From assembly GCF_030282845.1 (NCBI RefSeq), contig NZ_JASTWE010000004.1:45931-109930 (forward strand): a stretch of 64,000 nt of DNA, given 5' to 3'. Made by a program: the position numbers and the translations under genes. Shown piece by piece: positions 1 through 9,581 of this stretch (position 1 is its first letter; each line of letters opens with the position of its first letter). Source of the stretch: Pseudodesulfovibrio pelocollis (lineage in GTDB: Bacteria > Desulfobacterota > Desulfovibrionia > Desulfovibrionales > Desulfovibrionaceae). Below the pieces are notes generated by a model. It saw nothing but the letters and a program-made list of their open reading frames with translations. It was not told the DNA's origin and did not search any database.

Positions 1-65
1 ACGATGAGGGCCAGGACCAGGGCCACCAGAGGGCCTTTCTCTTTGCCTGTGGTATTGATTTCCAT
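1..65 (-). CDS. N-terminal fragment of an unknown, probably membrane-anchored protein
   Basis: An open frame starts with ATG at 65 and runs off the left edge, giving 21 codons. After a short polar start (MEINTTGKEKG) it becomes hydrophobic (PLVALVLALI), as at the start of a first membrane helix. The Shine-Dalgarno is weak (AGG about 8 nt upstream). It lies downstream of the ZraP-like gene on the same strand, where a ZraS-type sensor kinase is often found. That identity is only a guess, because no family motif is inside the window. Confidence 0.4.
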   Translation of the reverse strand, partial: MEINTTGKEKGPLVALVLALI

Positions 66-316
66 GAACGCGCCTGTGTCCCCTTGGTGCCGCGACCGGG
101 ATGTCGCGGGGCGGAATCGGGCGGGGGGAGCCGTCCGGCCCGATCACGGATGTACCATTATTCCGCGCCGGAAGAAACCGCAAGCCGCCTGCGCAGGGCA
201 TCCCTGAAGGCGGCACGCCGGGCTCATGCCCCGACACACGGGAAACGGAGCGGCATTCCCGATGAATGACCGCCCCGCCCGTCCTGTTTTCCGCGGTGTT
301 CGGAAATGTCTGTGCC

Positions 317-817
317 TTAGGAGCGGCGCGGCTCACCGCAGGGGCCGCAGCCCTTGCCGTAGCCCTTGCCGAAGGCGGGGCAGCCGTCAGGCCCGAAGCC
401 CGGACCGAAACCACGGCCCTTGCGGCCAAAGGGCGCCTCGATGCCGGTCTCCTTGGTCAACTCGTCGTTCATGTCGGCGCGCAGCTCGCCCATCTTCTCG
501 CGCAGGGAGCGCAGTTCGGCCACCAGGGCACCGAGCTTCTTCTCGTCGGCCTTGCCGCCGTTGATCATGGCCTGCATGGTGGCGTGCTTGGTCCACAGGG
601 AGTCGCGGAGCTGCTCCATCTGCGGGCGGTACTTGTCAAAGATGGCCTCCACGGCCGCCTGCTTCTCCGGGGTGAGCTGGGCGTAGGGATTCTGACCGCT
701 GAAGCCGGGGCCGCCGCAGCCGCCGCGACCATAGCCTGGACCGGCCACGGCCCAGGACGCCAGGGCCAGGACAAGGATCGCCGCCAGGGCGGTGGTGGTG
801 ATGTTTCTCTTGGTCAT
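317..817 (-). CDS. zraP: ZraP/Spy-like periplasmic metal-binding chaperone
   Basis: The 166-residue protein has a signal peptide (residues 1-22, cleavage near AVAG), then a Gly/Cys-rich stretch. The helical core carries the LTPEKQ motif of the LTXXQ/heavy-metal-sensor family, followed by long amphipathic helices (residues about 40-115). The tail is rich in Gly, Cys and Pro (GPDGCPAFGKG, CGPCGEP) and could bind metal. ZraP proteins are zinc-binding periplasmic chaperones that also restrain the ZraS kinase. ATG at 817 was chosen because GGAGGAATC precedes it; upstream codons in the same frame are not protein-like. A sigma-54-type promoter lies about 70 bp upstream, matching known control of zraP by the sigma-54 activator ZraR. 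Confidence 0.85.
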   Translation of the reverse strand: MTKRNITTTALAAILVLALASWAVAGPGYGRGGCGGPGFSGQNPYAQLTPEKQAAVEAIFDKYRPQMEQLRDSLWTKHATMQAMINGGKADEKKLGALVAELRSLREKMGELRADMNDELTKETGIEAPFGRKGRGFGPGFGPDGCPAFGKGYGKGCGPCGEPRRS

Positions 818-886
818 GATGATTCCTCCAAAGAGATGGGGTGTGTTTATCGGGGGAAGCCGGGGTCGGCCTGCCTGCCCCTCATG

Positions 887-904
887 TAGCACACCGCATG
901 CCAA
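887..904 (-). promoter_or_regulatory. Sigma-54 promoter of the zraP-like gene
   Basis: On the minus strand TTGGCATGCGGTGTGCTA matches the sigma-54 (RpoN) pattern TGGCAC-N5-TTGCW. The invariant GG (-24) and GC (-12) are exactly 10 nt apart. The predicted start lies about 60 nt before the zraP ATG at 817. Upstream, at 967-982, is an inverted repeat (GTGCA-N6-TGCAC) that could be the activator site. Confidence 0.7.
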
Positions 905-966
905 TGACGTTTGTTGTTGTATTTCAAACTGATAAAAACTGTCTCCCCAGGTCAACCACGCCAATA

Positions 967-982
967 GTGCACCATACTGCAC
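967..982. promoter_or_regulatory. Possible enhancer-binding site upstream of the sigma-54 promoter
   Basis: GTGCACCATACTGCAC is a perfect 5+5 bp inverted repeat with a 6-bp centre. It lies about 65-80 bp upstream of the -24 element at 887-904, the usual distance for an enhancer-binding protein such as ZraR. The role is inferred from position and symmetry only. Confidence 0.35.
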
Positions 983-1125
983 ATTCGGCACACTAAAACT
1001 TGCACACATCGGCGCCGCCTTCAAGCCCTGGGCGGTCCGTCGGACACATGATCATTTCCTTTCCGCAGGAGACATGATAGGGGGAGCTTGCCTCGCCTGA
1101 CCAAGCAGCGAGCCGTGGAGGAACC

Positions 1126-1584
1126 ATGCCCGAGAGACTGCCCTGGCCCGAATATTTCATGCGCATCGCCCATCTGGTGGCCCAGCGGTCCACCTGCACC
1201 CGCCGCGCCGTGGGGGCCATCGCCGTGCGCGGCAAGCGCATCCTGGCCACCGGCTACAACGGCGTGCCCACCAACATCGCCCATTGCGAAGAGGTGGGCT
1301 GCCTGCGCGACAAGCTGAACATCCCCTCGGGCGAGCGCCATGAGCTGTGCCGGGGCCTGCACGCCGAGCAGAACGTCATCATCCAGGCCGCCACCCACCA
1401 CCTGGACCTGACCGGCTGCGACATCTACTGCACCACCAAGCCCTGCATCCTGTGCACCAAGATGCTCATCAACTGCGAGGTGAAGACCATCTACTTCGCC
1501 CAGAGCTATCCCGACGAGCTTTCCGAGCAGATGCTCGACGAAGCCGGAGTCAAGCATGTGTTCATGGAAGGCGACTTCAGCTAA
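1126..1584 (+). CDS. dCMP deaminase family protein (ComEB-like)
   Basis: A 152-residue zinc-dependent deaminase. The catalytic signature is HAEQN (zinc His and catalytic Glu) followed by KPCILCTK with the PCxxC zinc cysteines. An extra Cys/His-bearing insert ([14 protein letters not shown], read as [10 protein letters not shown]) is typical of dCMP deaminases and ComEB rather than cytidine deaminases. It should convert dCMP to dUMP for dTTP synthesis. GGAGGAACC precedes the ATG. The gene overlaps the start of ribD, which carries its own related deaminase domain, so the two are probably co-transcribed. Confidence 0.88.
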   Translation: MPERLPWPEYFMRIAHLVAQRSTCTRRAVGAIAVRGKRILATGYNGVPTNIAHCEEVGCLRDKLNIPSGERHELCRGLHAEQNVIIQAATHHLDLTGCDIYCTTKPCILCTKMLINCEVKTIYFAQSYPDELSEQMLDEAGVKHVFMEGDFS

Positions 1585-2689
1585 CGCCGCCTTCATGGCC
1601 CGGGCCGCGGAACTGGCCCGGCTGGGGCGCGGGGCCGCGGCCCCCAACCCCTGCGTGGGCGCGGTGCTGGTGCGCGACGAGCGCATCGTGGCCGAGGGCT
1701 GGCACATGCGCTACGGCGGCCTGCACGCCGAGCGCGAATGCCTGGTGGACGCCCGCAGCAGGGGAATCGACCCGCGCGGGGCCGACATGTACGTCACCCT
1801 GGAGCCCTGCAACCACCACGGCAAGACCCCGCCCTGCACCCAGGCCCTCATCGACGCGGGCGTGGCCCGGGTCGTGGTCGGCACCCGCGACCCCAATCCT
1901 GTGGCCGCCGGGGGCGTCGAGCGCCTCGCGGCCGCAGGTATCGAGATCGAGGTGGGCGTGCTCGAAGAGTTGTGCCGCGACCTCATCGCCGATTTCCTGG
2001 TCTGGCAGACCACCCACTCCACCTTCAACATCATCAAGATGGCCGCCACCCTGGACGGCAAGATCGCCTCGCGCCAGCGCAGGCCCGAGCCCGTGTCCTG
2101 CCCGGAATCCTTTGCCCGGGTTCACGAACTGCGCGCCCGGGTGGACGCGGTCATCGTGGGCGGGACCACCTTCCGGGCCGACGACCCGAGCCTGACCTGC
2201 CGCGCCCCGGACCTGCCCGAGGATTTTGTTCAGCCATACGGCGTGGTCATCACCTCGCGCCTGCCAGTCCATCCGGACGACCATGTCCTGACCCGGACCC
2301 GGCCGGAACGGGCCATCTTCATGACCACCAGGGAGAGCGCCCATGGAGCCGAGGCGGACAGGCTGCGCGGCCGGGGCACCAGTGTCTGGCCCCTGCCCGG
2401 CCCGCCGGGCGGGTTCAACCTCGCGGTGGGATTCGAGCGGCTGCGCTTCGACCTGGGCTGCCACACCACCCTGTGCGAGGGCGGCGGGCGGCTGGCCCTG
2501 CAATGCATCGACCAGGGGCTGGCCGACGAGATCGTCCACTTCGTGGCCCCGCGCATCCTGGGCGACGACTGCGCGCCCTCGGCCTACGGCGGACGCGGCG
2601 AGGTCTCCATGCAAGAGGCCACCAACTTCCGCATCATCGACGCGCGCCCCTCGGGCGACGATGTCATGCTCACCCTGCGGCCCAGGTAG
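1556..2689 (+). CDS. ribD: Bifunctional riboflavin biosynthesis deaminase/reductase RibD
   Basis: A 377-residue enzyme for the second and third steps of riboflavin synthesis: deamination of the pyrimidinone and NADPH reduction of the ribosyl side chain. The N-terminal deaminase domain (about residues 14-150) has PNPCVGAV, the zinc-site HAE (GGLHAERE) and [12 protein letters not shown]. The C-terminal RibD reductase domain has [27 protein letters not shown] and the CEGGG loop. The start is ambiguous. ATG 1556 overlaps the deaminase gene by 29 bp and supplies the residues family members usually have before the FM-R-A-L helix; ATG 1595 begins 10 bp after that gene's stop. Neither has a clear Shine-Dalgarno, which suggests translational coupling. 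Confidence 0.93.
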   Translation: MCSWKATSANAAFMARAAELARLGRGAAAPNPCVGAVLVRDERIVAEGWHMRYGGLHAERECLVDARSRGIDPRGADMYVTLEPCNHHGKTPPCTQALIDAGVARVVVGTRDPNPVAAGGVERLAAAGIEIEVGVLEELCRDLIADFLVWQTTHSTFNIIKMAATLDGKIASRQRRPEPVSCPESFARVHELRARVDAVIVGGTTFRADDPSLTCRAPDLPEDFVQPYGVVITSRLPVHPDDHVLTRTRPERAIFMTTRESAHGAEADRLRGRGTSVWPLPGPPGGFNLAVGFERLRFDLGCHTTLCEGGGRLALQCIDQGLADEIVHFVAPRILGDDCAPSAYGGRGEVSMQEATNFRIIDARPSGDDVMLTLRPR

Positions 2690-2766
2690 ACAGGCGGGCC
2701 GACGATTTACACTGCCCCGCCCGCCTGTTATAATGGCAGACGACAACGCATCAAGCAGGAGACGCC

Positions 2767-3444
2767 ATGTTTACGGGACTGATCATGGGCATGGGCCGCG
2801 TGGAGGCGGCAGACGCGCGCGGCGCTGAGACCCGGCTGCGCATCCGCGCCCTCTTTCCCCTCGCCGACATCGAGGCGGGCGAATCCATCGCGGTCAACGG
2901 CACCTGCCTGACCGTGGAGACCTTTGGCGACGGCTGGTTCACGGCCTACGCCAGCCGCGAAACCCTGTCCGTCACCAGCCTGGGCGGTCTCAAGGTGGGG
3001 TCAAAGGCCAACCTGGAGCGGGCCATGGCCATGGGCGACCGCTTCGGCGGGCACATCGTGTCCGGCCATGTGGACTGCCTGGCCGAGGTGGCAGGGGTGC
3101 GCCCGGCCGGGGAGTCGCGCATCTTCCGGCTGACCTTCCCTGCCGACCAGGGGCGCTATGTCATCCCCAAGGGATCGGTGGCCCTGGACGGCATCAGCCT
3201 GACGGTCAACGACTGCGGCCCAGACTGGCTTGAGGTCAACATCATCCCCGAAACCCAGAAGGCCACCACCATCGCCGAGTGGACCCCGGGCCGGCGCGTG
3301 AACATGGAAACCGACATCATCGGCAAGTATGTGGAGCGCATGGTCGCCCCCTGGACCCACTCGCGGACCGACAGCCCGACCGGTGCGTCGGACAGCGGAA
3401 AATCCGCCATCACCATGGAATACCTGCGCCAGCACGGCTTCTGA
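2767..3444 (+). CDS. ribE: Riboflavin synthase alpha subunit
   Basis: A 225-residue protein made of two tandem lumazine-binding barrels. Barrel one starts MFTGLIMGMGRVE and has SIAVNGTCLTV; barrel two repeats the pattern with HIVSGHVDCLAEV and SVALDGISLTV. It dismutates two 6,7-dimethyl-8-ribityllumazine molecules to riboflavin. The Shine-Dalgarno AGGAGA is well placed. The last about 30 residues (Ser/Thr-rich, then MEYLRQHGF) go slightly past the usual core. It follows ribD by 77 bp, so the rib genes form one unit here, interrupted downstream by a glycosyltransferase gene. Confidence 0.95.
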   Translation: MFTGLIMGMGRVEAADARGAETRLRIRALFPLADIEAGESIAVNGTCLTVETFGDGWFTAYASRETLSVTSLGGLKVGSKANLERAMAMGDRFGGHIVSGHVDCLAEVAGVRPAGESRIFRLTFPADQGRYVIPKGSVALDGISLTVNDCGPDWLEVNIIPETQKATTIAEWTPGRRVNMETDIIGKYVERMVAPWTHSRTDSPTGASDSGKSAITMEYLRQHGF

Positions 3445-3615
3445 GCACCGCGCCGCCAACCCCCTGCCGCCTTTTCCCTTTTTTCTCCCCCTGACCCTAA
3501 AGCCCGTGGAGCCGCGAGCCGATACGGCTAGATGAAAGGCCGTATATCCGGCCATTCGACAATTCAGGGCCCCACGGCCCATCAGCCCCGCATGGACGCG
3601 GGAAGGGAGCGGGAC

Positions 3616-4371
3616 ATGGCCAGGGACGGCGACATCCTCTTTTCGATCATCACGCCCACAGCGGGCAACCGGCCCAGGGCGCTGCGCAAGGCCGTGGAAT
3701 CAGTGGAACGGGCCGCCCGCTTCGCCGGACTGGAAACGGGACAGGTGGAAATGCTTATCGGCTTTGACGGAGTCCGGGGCGAATGCCCGGCCTCGGCCTA
3801 TGCCGTGCACGGGTTCAACCTGCCCGCCGACCGCAACGGCGGCAACGGCATCCGCGCCCTGCTCACCAACCTGGCCCAGGGCGACAAGCTCATCTACCTC
3901 GACGACGACAACGTCCTCAAGCCCCTGGCCCTGCGCCTGTACATGAAACACTTCAACACCGAGCTGATCATCGGCCGCATCGACACCCAGCTGACCCTTG
4001 ACGCGCCACAGCTGCCCCGGCCAGGAGGCGACGTGGTCCGTCCGGGCAACGTGGACCCCCTGTGCGTCTGCGTCTCGCGCAGGCTGGTCACGGCCCGCTG
4101 CGGCGGCTGGCGCTATCGCGACCGCCACGACGCGGACTTCATGAACATCCTGGACTGGCACGTCAACGCCCACAGCGAGACCGTGGTCGAGGATGTGGTG
4201 GGCATGTTCGACGCCGGGCGCAGCCTCGACGCCTCGGCCCTGTCGCCCCGACAGGCCGCCCTGCTCGACAGGCTGGCCGGGGCGCGGGATTGTCCGGCAA
4301 GCCTGCCCGACACCCTCTGCCGCCTGACCGGGAATCAGCCTCGCCCCGCCACCAGCGCCACCCGGGCCTGA
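3616..4371 (+). CDS. Family 2-like glycosyltransferase
   Basis: A 251-residue GT-A-fold protein. It opens FSIITPTAGNRPRALRKAVES, the usual GT2 start, and has the metal-binding acidic cluster IYLDDDN, followed by a DADFMN/W stretch consistent with acceptor recognition. No membrane segment is visible. ATG 3616 is preferred over earlier in-frame starts because AAGGGAGCGGG lies just before it. The sugar and acceptor cannot be told from sequence. It sits between ribE and ribBA but has no obvious role in riboflavin synthesis. A sigma-28-like sequence with a 1-nt spacing fault lies about 100 bp upstream, which raises the idea of flagellin glycosylation (inference). Confidence 0.7.
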   Translation: MARDGDILFSIITPTAGNRPRALRKAVESVERAARFAGLETGQVEMLIGFDGVRGECPASAYAVHGFNLPADRNGGNGIRALLTNLAQGDKLIYLDDDNVLKPLALRLYMKHFNTELIIGRIDTQLTLDAPQLPRPGGDVVRPGNVDPLCVCVSRRLVTARCGGWRYRDRHDADFMNILDWHVNAHSETVVEDVVGMFDAGRSLDASALSPRQAALLDRLAGARDCPASLPDTLCRLTGNQPRPATSATRA

Positions 4372-4380
4372 CGGCCCGGG
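4361..4380 (+). terminator. GC hairpin at the glycosyltransferase stop
   Basis: CCCGGGCC-tgac-GGCCCGGG is a perfect 8-bp inverted repeat spanning the stop codon. No T-run follows, so it may be a weak terminator, a pause or an mRNA-protecting hairpin rather than a full intrinsic terminator. Confidence 0.35.
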
Positions 4381-4534
4381 GCGGCCCCCCGGCTCCCACC
4401 GCATCGGCAAACCGCCTCATAGCCCTGATTTTTCATTAGAAATTTTCCCCTTCCCCAGCGGTGTCATTTGCGGTAAGTAGTGTGGTTCCGCGAGGCCGGG
4501 CGCGCCGGAAAATGAACAACGAGGTACTGTGAAC

Positions 4535-5755
<1,221 letters not shown>

Positions 5756-5817
5756 CTATAGTAGGGCTGACCATATTTCATCTTAACTGACCGTTGAAAT
5801 GAGTCATAATATGGAGG

Positions 5818-5932
5818 CTGTTCAAAAATGGTGAGATGCTAGGCGCGAAAAAAGTTCAAGGCCGAAGCGTACTCCATGTACGCGAGGGTTTGAACTTTTG
5901 AAGCAACGACGCAGATCGCCGTTTTTCAACAG
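5818..5932. repeat. Imperfect-palindrome repeat element, copy 1 (MITE-like)
   Basis: A 115-bp AT-richer element lies between ribBA and ribH. Its ends are imperfect inverted repeats: CTGTTCAAAAATGGTGAGATG on the left, and on the right the complement of CTGTTGAAAAACGGCGATCTG. Inside are nested inverted repeats (GTTCAA/TTGAAC and GCGTAC/GTACGC), so the whole can fold into a long hairpin. A second copy in opposite orientation occurs at 50220-50375. No open frame is present. No target duplication is obvious at this copy. It probably adds structure to the rib mRNA between two co-transcribed genes. Confidence 0.85.
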
Positions 5933-5953
5933 TCTCACACGGGAGATTCCATC

Positions 5954-6421
5954 ATGCCCCTGAAGACCATCGAAGGACAGCTCAACGCCCAGGGCCTCAA
6001 GGTGGCCATCGTGGCCGCGCGCTTCAACGACTTCATCGTGGACCGGCTCATCTCCGGCGCGGTCGATTATCTGGTGCGCCACGGCGGCAGCGAGGAAAAC
6101 CTGACCCTGGTGCGGCTGCCCGGCGCCTTTGAGCTGCCCCTGGCCGCCCAGAAACTGGCCCGCTCCGGCAACTACCACGGCGTGGTGGTGCTCGGCGCGG
6201 TCATCCGCGGGGCCACCCCCCACTTCGACTACGTCTGCAACGAGTGCGCCAAGGGCGTGGCCCAGGCCAGCATGGAGACCGGCGTGCCCATGGGCTTTGG
6301 CCTGCTCACCTGCGATTCGCTGGATCAGGCCATCGAGCGGGCCGGGAGCAAGGCGGGCAACAAGGGTGTCGAGGCCGCCTCGGCCATGCTCGAGACCATC
6401 CGGGTCCTGGAACAGCTCTAG
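5954..6421 (+). CDS. ribH: 6,7-dimethyl-8-ribityllumazine synthase
   Basis: A 155-residue lumazine synthase of normal length. Key motifs are [13 protein letters not shown] near the N-terminus, the substrate loop [28 protein letters not shown] with the catalytic His, and GFGLLTCD. It condenses the RibBA and RibD products into the substrate of riboflavin synthase. GGGAGA lies upstream of ATG 5954, immediately after the palindromic repeat, so the repeat sits in the ribBA-ribH intercistronic mRNA. Confidence 0.96.
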   Translation: MPLKTIEGQLNAQGLKVAIVAARFNDFIVDRLISGAVDYLVRHGGSEENLTLVRLPGAFELPLAAQKLARSGNYHGVVVLGAVIRGATPHFDYVCNECAKGVAQASMETGVPMGFGLLTCDSLDQAIERAGSKAGNKGVEAASAMLETIRVLEQL

Positions 6422-6424
6422 CCC

Positions 6425-6898
6425 ATGCACGGCAAGAAAAAGGGCAACAGGCCCGGCGTGCGCAGGGTCGGACGGACCCTGGCCTTTCAGGTGCTTTACG
6501 GCGTCCACTTCGACGACCCAAAGAACCCGGTGGACATCACGACCGCCTTTGACCGCAACCCCATGGTCGAGGAGCAGGAGTCCGATACCGCGCGCGAGTT
6601 CGCGCGCAGCCTCGTCATGGGCGTGGAGGCCAACCGCGCCCGCATCGACGCGGTCATCGGCGAGCACTCCCAGCACTGGAAGTTCGACCGCATCGCGGTC
6701 ATCGAGCTGTCCATCCTGCGCCTCTCCCTCTACGAGATGCTGTTCACCGACATCCCGGTCAAGGCCGCCATCAACGAGGCCATCGAACTCTCCAAGCTCT
6801 TCGGCGACGAGAAATCGCGCGGGTTCGTCAACGGCATCCTCGACGGCGCGGCCCGCAGCGAGATGAAGGGACCGGCCCAAGACACGGGCAAAGAATAA
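6425..6898 (+). CDS. nusB: Transcription antitermination factor NusB
   Basis: A 157-residue all-helical RNA-binding protein. It has the NusB pattern: basic N-terminus, [14 protein letters not shown], then [16 protein letters not shown] and the end motif [26 protein letters not shown]. It binds boxA of rRNA leaders with NusE (S10). It begins 3 bp after the ribH stop; ribH-nusB adjacency is widespread in bacteria. The C-terminal [13 protein letters not shown] tail is a short extension. Confidence 0.95.
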   Translation: MHGKKKGNRPGVRRVGRTLAFQVLYGVHFDDPKNPVDITTAFDRNPMVEEQESDTAREFARSLVMGVEANRARIDAVIGEHSQHWKFDRIAVIELSILRLSLYEMLFTDIPVKAAINEAIELSKLFGDEKSRGFVNGILDGAARSEMKGPAQDTGKE

Positions 6899-6918
6899 TT
6901 CCACAAGGAAAGACGATC

Positions 6919-9420
6919 ATGGCCTTAGGCAAATACGATCCCCAGGCGATCGAGCGCAAGTGGCAGCGCATCTGGCAGGAATCCGGCTGTTTCGAGGTGG
7001 AGGTCGATCCGGCCAGGCCCAAGTACTATGTGCTTGAGATGTTCCCCTACCCCTCGGGCAAGATCCACATGGGCCACGTGCGCAACTACTCCATCGGCGA
7101 TGTGGTGGCCCGGTTCAAGTCCATGCAGGGCTTCAACGTGCTCCACCCCATGGGCTGGGACGCCTTCGGCCTGCCCGCCGAAAACGCGGCCATCAAGAAC
7201 AACACCCACCCCGCCACATGGACCTATCGGAACATCGCCGAAATGCGCGAGCAGCTCCAGCGGCTCGGCTACTCCTACGACTGGCGGCGCGAGATCGCGT
7301 CCTGCCGCCCGGAATACTACAAGTGGGAGCAGAAATTCTTCCTGAAATTTCTCGAAAAGGGGCTGGCCTACCGCAGGCACTCGCCCCAGAACTGGTGCCC
7401 GGACTGCAACACCGTGCTCGCCAACGAGCAGGTGGAGGATGGACGCTGCTGGCGGTGCGACTCCGAGGTGGAGCAGAAGGACATGGAGCAGTGGTTCCTG
7501 CGCATTACCGACTACGCGGACGAACTGCTGGCCGACCTGGACAGCCTCGAAGGCGGCTGGCCCGAGCGCGTGCTGACCATGCAGCGCAACTGGATCGGCC
7601 GCAGCTACGGCGCGGAGCTGACCTTCCGGGTCAAGGACACGGACCAGACCATCCCGGTCTTCACCACCCGGCCCGACACCCTGTTCGGGGCCACCTTCAT
7701 GTCCCTGGCCGCCGAGCATCCCCTGGTGGACGTCCTGACCGCCGACGCCCCAAACAAGGGCGAAATCGACGCCTTTGTGGCCAGCATCCGCAACATGGAC
7801 CGCATCAAGCGCGGCGCGGACGACCTGGAGAAGGAAGGCATCTTCACCGGCAAATACTGCGTCAACCCGGTCACCGGCGCGCTCATGCCCATCTATGTGG
7901 CCAATTTCGTGCTCATGGGCTACGGCACGGGCGCGGTCATGGCTGTCCCGGCCCACGACCAGCGCGATTTCGAGTTCGCCCGCAAGTACGGCCTGCCCCT
8001 CAAGGCGGTCATCAACCCGGCCGGTCTGCACGCCCGTGGCGAGGTGCTGGCCGAGGCGGACCTGACCGAGGCCTACACCGACCCCGGCTTCCTGGTGAAC
8101 TCCGGCGAGTTCGACGGCATGGACAACGAATCGGCCAAAAAGGCCATCGTCGAGCACCTGGACGCCTCCGGCCTGGGCAAGATGGCCGTCAACTACCGGC
8201 TGCGCGATTGGAATGTCTCGCGCCAGCGGTTCTGGGGCGCGCCCATCCCGGTCATCTACTGCGACGCCTGCGGCGTGGTGCCCGTGCCCGAGGACCAGCT
8301 GCCCATCCTCCTGCCCGAGGACGCCCAGGTCAGGAGCGACGGCAAGTCGCCCCTGCCGGACATGGAGTCATTCGTCAACTGCGACTGTCCGACATGTGGC
8401 AAGCCCGCCCGGCGCGAGACCGATACCTTTGACACCTTTTTCGAGTCCTCCTGGTACTACCTGCGGTACTGCGACCCGCGCAACGAGGACACCCCCTTCA
8501 GCCAGGAGGCCACCGGCTACTGGATGAACGTGGACCAGTACATCGGCGGCATCGAGCACGCCATCCTGCACCTGCTCTATTCCCGCTTCTTCACCAAGGC
8601 CCTGCGCGACTTCGGCTTCGTCCAGGCCAGCGAGCCCTTCGCCAACCTGCTCACCCAGGGCATGGTGCTCAAGGATGGCGGCAAGATGTCGAAATCCAAG
8701 GGCAATGTAGTGGACCCCAACTCCATGATCGAGCGCTACGGCGCTGACGCCACCCGGCTGTTCATCCTCTTTGCCTCGCCCCCGATCAAGGAACTGGAGT
8801 GGTCGGACCAGGGCATCGAGGGCGCGTTCCGCTTCCTGAGCCGTCTGTGGCGGCTGGTGGAGGAGCTTGAGGACCGGCTCGACGCCGCCACCCCCACCTC
8901 CCACGCTGCGCCGCAGTCCGACGCCGCCCGTCAGCTGCGCTTCAAGGAGCACGACACCGTGCGCCGCGTCACCCGCGACATCGAGAACGAGTTCCAGTTC
9001 AACACGGCCATCGCCGCAGTCATGGAGCTGGTCAACGAGATGTATGCCCTCAAGGACGAACTGGCCGACAGCGAACCGGCCGCGCTTTCCTCGGCCATTG
9101 CCACGGCCGTGACCCTGCTCTCGCCCGTGGCCCCGCACCTGTGCGAGGAGCTGTGGCGCATCATGGGCCACGCCGAGCCCCTGGCCACCCGCCCCTGGCC
9201 GACCTTTGACGAGGCCGCCCTGATCAAGGACCAGGTGACCATGGTGGTCCAGGTCAACGGCAAGGTACGCGGCAAGTTCGAGGCCCCGAGCGACGCCCCG
9301 GCCGCCGAGGTGGAAAAGATCGCCCTCGAACTCGAAAACGTGGCCAAATTCCTCGAAAGCGCCACGGTGCGCAAGGTCATCGTCATCCCCAACAAGCTCG
9401 TCAACATCGTGGCCAACTAG
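6919..9420 (+). CDS. leuS: Leucyl-tRNA synthetase
   Basis: An 833-residue class I synthetase of normal bacterial length. The HIGH signature reads HMGH ([17 protein letters not shown]) near residue 45, and KMSKSKGN lies near residue 595. The CP1 editing domain ([15 protein letters not shown]) is intact. The C-terminal part ends with the Val-Gln-Val-Asn-Gly-Lys-Val-Arg-Gly segment typical of LeuRS. ATG 6919 follows AAGGAAAGACG and lies 20 bp after nusB. A strong terminator follows the gene. Confidence 0.97.
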   Translation: MALGKYDPQAIERKWQRIWQESGCFEVEVDPARPKYYVLEMFPYPSGKIHMGHVRNYSIGDVVARFKSMQGFNVLHPMGWDAFGLPAENAAIKNNTHPATWTYRNIAEMREQLQRLGYSYDWRREIASCRPEYYKWEQKFFLKFLEKGLAYRRHSPQNWCPDCNTVLANEQVEDGRCWRCDSEVEQKDMEQWFLRITDYADELLADLDSLEGGWPERVLTMQRNWIGRSYGAELTFRVKDTDQTIPVFTTRPDTLFGATFMSLAAEHPLVDVLTADAPNKGEIDAFVASIRNMDRIKRGADDLEKEGIFTGKYCVNPVTGALMPIYVANFVLMGYGTGAVMAVPAHDQRDFEFARKYGLPLKAVINPAGLHARGEVLAEADLTEAYTDPGFLVNSGEFDGMDNESAKKAIVEHLDASGLGKMAVNYRLRDWNVSRQRFWGAPIPVIYCDACGVVPVPEDQLPILLPEDAQVRSDGKSPLPDMESFVNCDCPTCGKPARRETDTFDTFFESSWYYLRYCDPRNEDTPFSQEATGYWMNVDQYIGGIEHAILHLLYSRFFTKALRDFGFVQASEPFANLLTQGMVLKDGGKMSKSKGNVVDPNSMIERYGADATRLFILFASPPIKELEWSDQGIEGAFRFLSRLWRLVEELEDRLDAATPTSHAAPQSDAARQLRFKEHDTVRRVTRDIENEFQFNTAIAAVMELVNEMYALKDELADSEPAALSSAIATAVTLLSPVAPHLCEELWRIMGHAEPLATRPWPTFDEAALIKDQVTMVVQVNGKVRGKFEAPSDAPAAEVEKIALELENVAKFLESATVRKVIVIPNKLVNIVAN

Positions 9421-9447
9421 GCCGCGCCACTCCTATCAGGTAGCAAG

Positions 9448-9483
9448 GCCGGGCGGATCGTGAGATCCGCCCGGCTGTTTTTT
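9448..9483 (+). terminator. Rho-independent terminator after leuS
   Basis: GCCGGGCGGATC-gtga-GATCCGCCCGGC is a perfect 12-bp stem followed by TGTTTTTT. It closes the rib-nusB-leuS unit and separates it from the AT-rich nuclease gene. Confidence 0.92.
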
Positions 9484-9523
9484 GCCTTGTGGTGAAGAAT
9501 GTCCCATAAATTGGCATAAGGAG

Positions 9524-9550
9524 TTGCAACCGATGACACTGTAGTATAAC
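9524..9550 (+). promoter_or_regulatory. Possible sigma-70 promoter for the orphan nuclease gene
   Basis: TTGCAA (9524) and TATAAC (9545) resemble -35 and -10 boxes but are only 15 bp apart, shorter than ideal. The preceding terminator means the nuclease gene needs a promoter of its own about here. Confidence 0.35.
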
Positions 9551-9581
9551 AGGTTTTCAATAACCAGCAAAGAGGTGACAT

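Noticed and set aside
3532..3615. Earlier start (3532) for the glycosyltransferase
   Set aside because: Extra codons are not family-like, and the strong SD fits ATG 3616.
4372..4534. FMN riboswitch before ribBA
   Set aside because: The conserved RFN stems were not seen here or upstream of ribD.
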